Below, piece after piece: positions 60,761 through 64,000 of a DNA stretch of 64,000 nucleotides; position 1 is the first letter of the stretch; every line of letters starts with the position of its first letter. Below the pieces are notes generated by a model, which saw nothing but the letters and a program-made list of their open reading frames with translations, was not told the DNA's origin and did not search any database. Where the stretch lies: positions 1 through 64,000 of the IMG/VR virus record IMGVR_UViG_3300025832_000906; one strand, written 5' to 3'. Origin of the DNA: a virus. A program made the translations under genes and the position numbers.

Positions 60761-62683
60761 ATGCCCGGGCAAAATATTAAAAATTATTATTTTAATAGAT
60801 TTGATGCAAAATTGTCTAATATTGACGATTTTGACATTACACTTTCTTCGGATATCGACGGATATAACTCTGAAGTGGTATTTTCACCTAATTTAATAGG
60901 GGAAAACAACGGTAATATATTACCCATCAACATTGATTTAAACTCTAATTTATCTAATCAAAAAGAAACGTTACAGTGGGGAAAATATTACTCAGGTAAC
61001 ACTTTGGTTTCTGAAAACTACTATAACCCAAACAATGACGATTTGTTTTGTGAAACCGCTACTACCTTATGTGATATTGGTTTAACTGCCACAGACAATG
61101 GGTTATATGACAAAATGACAGGTGAAACTCTGACATTTACTATGGGTTTAAATGATTTTGAAAAGTTTAATCCTCATTATTACGATAGAAGGTTTAAGAT
61201 GCATCCCGTTACAGGATATACTGAATCGCCTAATCATAGATTTTCGGGTAATACAAAAAGAACTTTATATAATATAGTTTCTTACAATGATAGTGATGTT
61301 GGATATTATAACGAACTATATGGAGGATTTTATCAAGGATTTTATAAGTTATTTGGTTACGATTATGAAGTTTTCCCCGAAAGAGTTAATAAAGGGTGGT
61401 CATCGGAATTATTATTAAAACCTAGATTAGAAAACAAATTTACCCCTGATTCAGATTCTCTATATTTAAATGATGTTTACTCAGGAAATTCAGGTACTTT
61501 CTTTTTCATGGGTACGAGGGCAGAAAATAAATATTACCATCCCGCATCTGGTAGCCCATTAAGTGATACGGGATATACTAGAGTGACCTCAGGGTTGACT
61601 GAGTGTATTAAAACTTGTGCGTGTTCGGATACTGGAGTTACTAATTCAGACTGTCTTTTAGTTTACCCACAAACTGCGGTCACACAAACACACGGAATAA
61701 GTAGTTGTGGTGGGTACACTAAGGAAGTTTCTAAAAAATTACCTGACCCCGACTTAGATTTATTTTCTAATGCGTTTTCTGTTAGATTTTCAGGAGACCC
61801 CTCTAATCCTAAAATTTGTGTAAAATATATTAAGTTTACCGGAGATTGTATAACTACAGGTACTTGTGAAAATACAGGAGTAACATATAGTTCAGGATAT
61901 ACAATAGTGGAGACTTGTTCTACAGATACAATTTATAAAGATTGTATTTATACTGCTTGTACATCATCAAGTGAGGAATCGTGGGTTATGGTAAGTACTG
62001 TATTTGAAAGATATATCACTTTGGAAGATTGTGATTTATTAAATTGGGGGGGATTAGGGGATGTCCGAAAATTATTATTCCCCTCTGAACTAAATGGGTC
62101 GTCTACGAATTTAATAATGCCTCCTCAGACACACTCAGGCTCCACAAAAGAAGAACAAAGAACATACATTAACTTAACTCAAAAATGGTTTGAAGATAGA
62201 ATAAAAAGATTAGGAATATTAAAAATTTACATCAATGGTTATCTGTTTATGGAAATTCCTGATTTTGAAGAGATTATTCCTCACGAACTTAATACCGAAA
62301 AAGAAAAACAATTAGGGGTTCCTTTTAATATATCTATAGGTGGAGGAACGCAAGGACTAAGAGAGAGTTTAATATTTAGTGGGTGTTCAGGACTTACGGG
62401 TCCATATATTCAAGACCCTGAATTAATGCCGAACGAAACCTTATCAGGTACTAGTTTATCAGGTCTTACTACTGATATTATCATGGAGCCTGACTTTGGG
62501 GGTACCTTTATGGGAGGTATTTCACAATTTAGAATGTATGTGGAGCCTCTTACCGCACCTGAAATACAACATAATTTTAGAATACTTAAAGATAAGTTCA
62601 ATTTATATGATTTTTGGTGTAAAGACTGTATTGAATGTGTTGACTCAGATTGTCGATTAAACGTAGTAGGGAGTATTAGTTAA
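60761..62683 (+). CDS. Putative tail/appendage protein with lectin-like region
   Basis: 640 residues. The start MPGQNIKNYYFNRFDAKLSN and a long beta-rich body contain repeated Cys (LTECIKTCACSDTGVTNSDC), a segment RFSGDPSNPKICVKYIKFTG and a region RIKRLGILKIYINGYLFMEI / GVPFNISIGGGTQGLRESL, which looks like a concanavalin/LamG-type sandwich (strand, IYINGxL, GGGTQGL). Probably a fibre or adhesin-type virion protein. It is two bases from the next long fibre-like gene. Confidence 0.6.
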   Translation: MPGQNIKNYYFNRFDAKLSNIDDFDITLSSDIDGYNSEVVFSPNLIGENNGNILPINIDLNSNLSNQKETLQWGKYYSGNTLVSENYYNPNNDDLFCETATTLCDIGLTATDNGLYDKMTGETLTFTMGLNDFEKFNPHYYDRRFKMHPVTGYTESPNHRFSGNTKRTLYNIVSYNDSDVGYYNELYGGFYQGFYKLFGYDYEVFPERVNKGWSSELLLKPRLENKFTPDSDSLYLNDVYSGNSGTFFFMGTRAENKYYHPASGSPLSDTGYTRVTSGLTECIKTCACSDTGVTNSDCLLVYPQTAVTQTHGISSCGGYTKEVSKKLPDPDLDLFSNAFSVRFSGDPSNPKICVKYIKFTGDCITTGTCENTGVTYSSGYTIVETCSTDTIYKDCIYTACTSSSEESWVMVSTVFERYITLEDCDLLNWGGLGDVRKLLFPSELNGSSTNLIMPPQTHSGSTKEEQRTYINLTQKWFEDRIKRLGILKIYINGYLFMEIPDFEEIIPHELNTEKEKQLGVPFNISIGGGTQGLRESLIFSGCSGLTGPYIQDPELMPNETLSGTSLSGLTTDIIMEPDFGGTFMGGISQFRMYVEPLTAPEIQHNFRILKDKFNLYDFWCKDCIECVDSDCRLNVVGSIS

Positions 62684-62685
62684 TT

Positions 62686-64000
62686 ATGAATTTTTATATT
62701 AGAAAAAATAGCACACTACCAAAACTAATCGTTGAGGTTTTTATAGATGACGGAAACTCTTTTTGGTCATCTAATGATGATTTTTCCGCGTCAACTATTA
62801 CGTTTAACATGAAAAGTGAGGAGACTGGTTTTTATACTATAATTAATAAACCAGTATCTGTAAAAGTAAAAAGGTCGACAAACTCAGGACCCATTAAAAG
62901 TTATTACTTAGAAACTCAATTTACACAAAAAGAAACCTCAAAATTAGGAAGTTATATTACCGAATTTAAAATTATAGGTCAAAGAGGTACTGAGATATTA
63001 CCAATACAAAATGAAATAATAGTTAATGTAATAGATTCTTTTGCTAATCCTGATATGTGTTGTCGACCTAATGTTAGAGTTTCACCAACACCACAACCTA
63101 CACCAACATCATCTATAGGTATTAGATGTGAATTGGTTGTTGTAGGCACCACAAATGAAATTACACCAACAACCACTCCTTCAGTAACACCTACGATTAC
63201 CCCCTCTAATAACGTACCAACTTTAACATTAACAGGGCTTTACTTTAATGGCTCTATCGGTGCTGGATATTCAGCAACAATAAGTGAATCATATAATTCT
63301 CATATTGGAGTTTCATTTACTGATGTATTATCAACAACAACCGGTAATACTATAAGTAACAACGTGTCAATCACTATTCTTAGTGGAGAAACCAGTGGGT
63401 TCACTCAAACATTTATTGACGGGGATTACAATCAGTTGTCACAGTTATCTAATTTTACTGGAGTGTCCTTATCTTACACGGGTTCAAGTTCTCCCACATT
63501 TGATATTGTTACAGGAGATACTTACAACGTAACTCCTACACCGACACCTACTAACTCAGCAACTCCATCGATTACTGCAACACCATCGATTACTGCAACT
63601 CCGTCAATAACCTCGACTCCTTCAATAACTCCATCGATAACTGTAACTCCTTCCGCAACCTCGACGCCATCAATAACTGTAACTCCTTCGATTACCGCAA
63701 CTCCATCAGTTACTCCAACTCCTTCTATAACATCAACTCCATCAGTTACTACAACTCCATCCATAACCGCAACTCCATCAGTTACTCCAACTCCATCCAT
63801 AACCGCAACTCCATCAGTTACTACAACTCCATCAGTTACTACAACTCCATCCATAACCGCACCTCCTTCTATAACATCAACTCCATCAGTTACTCCAACT
63901 CCATCCATAACATCAACTCCATCAGTTACTCCAACTCCATCCATAACCGCAACTCCATCAGTTACTGCGACTCCATCCATAACCGCAACTCCTTCTATAA
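62686..64000 (+). CDS. Fibre-like protein with Thr/Pro/Ser repeats, 3' end outside window
   Basis: Start at ATG 62686, two bases after the previous stop; 438 codons are visible with no stop. The N-terminal ~125 residues (MNFYIRKNSTLPKLIVEVFI, TEFKIIGQRGTEIL) are a folded beta domain. A Pro/Thr linker and a second domain (VPTLTLTGLYFNGSIGAGY, GETSGFTQTFIDGDYNQLSQ) follow. From about residue 283 it becomes a long string of TPSIT, TPSVT and related units. Such Thr/Pro-rich tracts form extended rods and may be glycosylated. An appendage or fibre role is inferred. Confidence 0.85.
   Translation, partial: MNFYIRKNSTLPKLIVEVFIDDGNSFWSSNDDFSASTITFNMKSEETGFYTIINKPVSVKVKRSTNSGPIKSYYLETQFTQKETSKLGSYITEFKIIGQRGTEILPIQNEIIVNVIDSFANPDMCCRPNVRVSPTPQPTPTSSIGIRCELVVVGTTNEITPTTTPSVTPTITPSNNVPTLTLTGLYFNGSIGAGYSATISESYNSHIGVSFTDVLSTTTGNTISNNVSITILSGETSGFTQTFIDGDYNQLSQLSNFTGVSLSYTGSSSPTFDIVTGDTYNVTPTPTPTNSATPSITATPSITATPSITSTPSITPSITVTPSATSTPSITVTPSITATPSVTPTPSITSTPSVTTTPSITATPSVTPTPSITATPSVTTTPSVTTTPSITAPPSITSTPSVTPTPSITSTPSVTPTPSITATPSVTATPSITATPSI
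63531..64000 (+). repeat. Thr/Pro/Ser repeat array running off the window
   Basis: At least 28 units of 15 bp (and 30-bp pairs) encoding [TA]-P-[ST]-[IV]-T in the plus frame, such as ACTCCATCAGTTACT and ACTCCATCCATAACC. Copies vary at synonymous sites. The antisense open frame here is a by-product of the repeat. Confidence 0.9.

Noticed and set aside
63522-63980. Long minus-strand open frame with repeated DGV units
   Set aside because: It is the antisense of the Thr/Pro/Ser repeat of the plus-strand fibre gene; repeat arrays keep several frames open.

Overview
The window reads as part of a large T4-like (contractile-tailed) phage that infects a member of the Bacteroidota, most likely a marine-type flavobacterium. 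Phage identity rests on a contiguous head-morphogenesis block in T4 order (large terminase, portal, small core-type gene, prohead protease, scaffold, gp23-like major capsid protein), a gp55-like late sigma factor, a gp5-like baseplate hub protein, PhoH, dUTPase and dense overlapping genes. Host identity is inferred from four signs. A secreted protein ends in the gliding-motility/CHU_C type-B sorting domain of the type IX secretion system. A ribosomal protein bS21 has the Bacteroidota-type C-terminus. Several genes have promoters of the Bacteroidota form TTG-N19..21-TATATTTG. The DNA is strongly AT-rich with few Shine-Dalgarno sites.

Layout. 1-4.6 kb: four plus-strand genes of unknown function, several with short N-termini ending in [IL]xE. 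4.7-10.3 kb: a minus-strand accessory block with a 998-residue secreted T9SS cargo, an HNH nuclease, a holin-like protein, a DUF6011-like zinc protein, a complete tmRNA gene and a secreted CAP-domain protein. 10.4-13.7 kb: two plus-strand putative virion-associated proteins. 13.7-17.5 kb: an M20/peptidase-T-like metallopeptidase, a ClpC-type AAA+ unfoldase without N domain and, divergently, a small protein with two UVR motifs. 17.5-33.1 kb: plus-strand morphogenesis genes, interrupted by bS21 on the minus strand. 33.1-36.8 kb: small conserved phage proteins plus a large structural protein. 36.8-41.7 kb (minus): baseplate/tail proteins and the late sigma factor. 41.7-58.1 kb (minus): a long cluster of glycosyltransferases and sugar-modifying enzymes with PhoH, HAD proteins, dUTPase and an exonuclease. 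58.2-60.7 kb (minus): small unknowns. 60.8-64 kb (plus): a lectin-fold-like structural protein and the start of a fibre-like gene with a long Thr/Pro/Ser repeat, cut by the window end.

Two promoter classes can be seen. TATTTATA followed by an A-run sits 11-14 nt before many start codons on both strands. It marks structural and virion-type genes, and a copy lies further upstream of the T9SS cargo; it is the best candidate for the promoter read by the gp55-like sigma factor. Host-type TATATTTG promoters precede the tmRNA, DUF6011, peptidase and ClpC genes.

The most interesting hypothesis is a phage-encoded translation and proteolysis takeover set. It would comprise bS21 (ribosome), tmRNA with an unusual 21-residue tag ending in VYAA, a ClpC-like unfoldase that keeps a ClpP-docking VGF loop, a UVR-motif partner that may be its adaptor, and a small-peptide peptidase. 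A second theme is a family of unrelated proteins sharing short N-termini that end in an [IL]xE site. The same kind of site occurs at the predicted maturation point of the capsid protein, which suggests T4-style capsid targeting.
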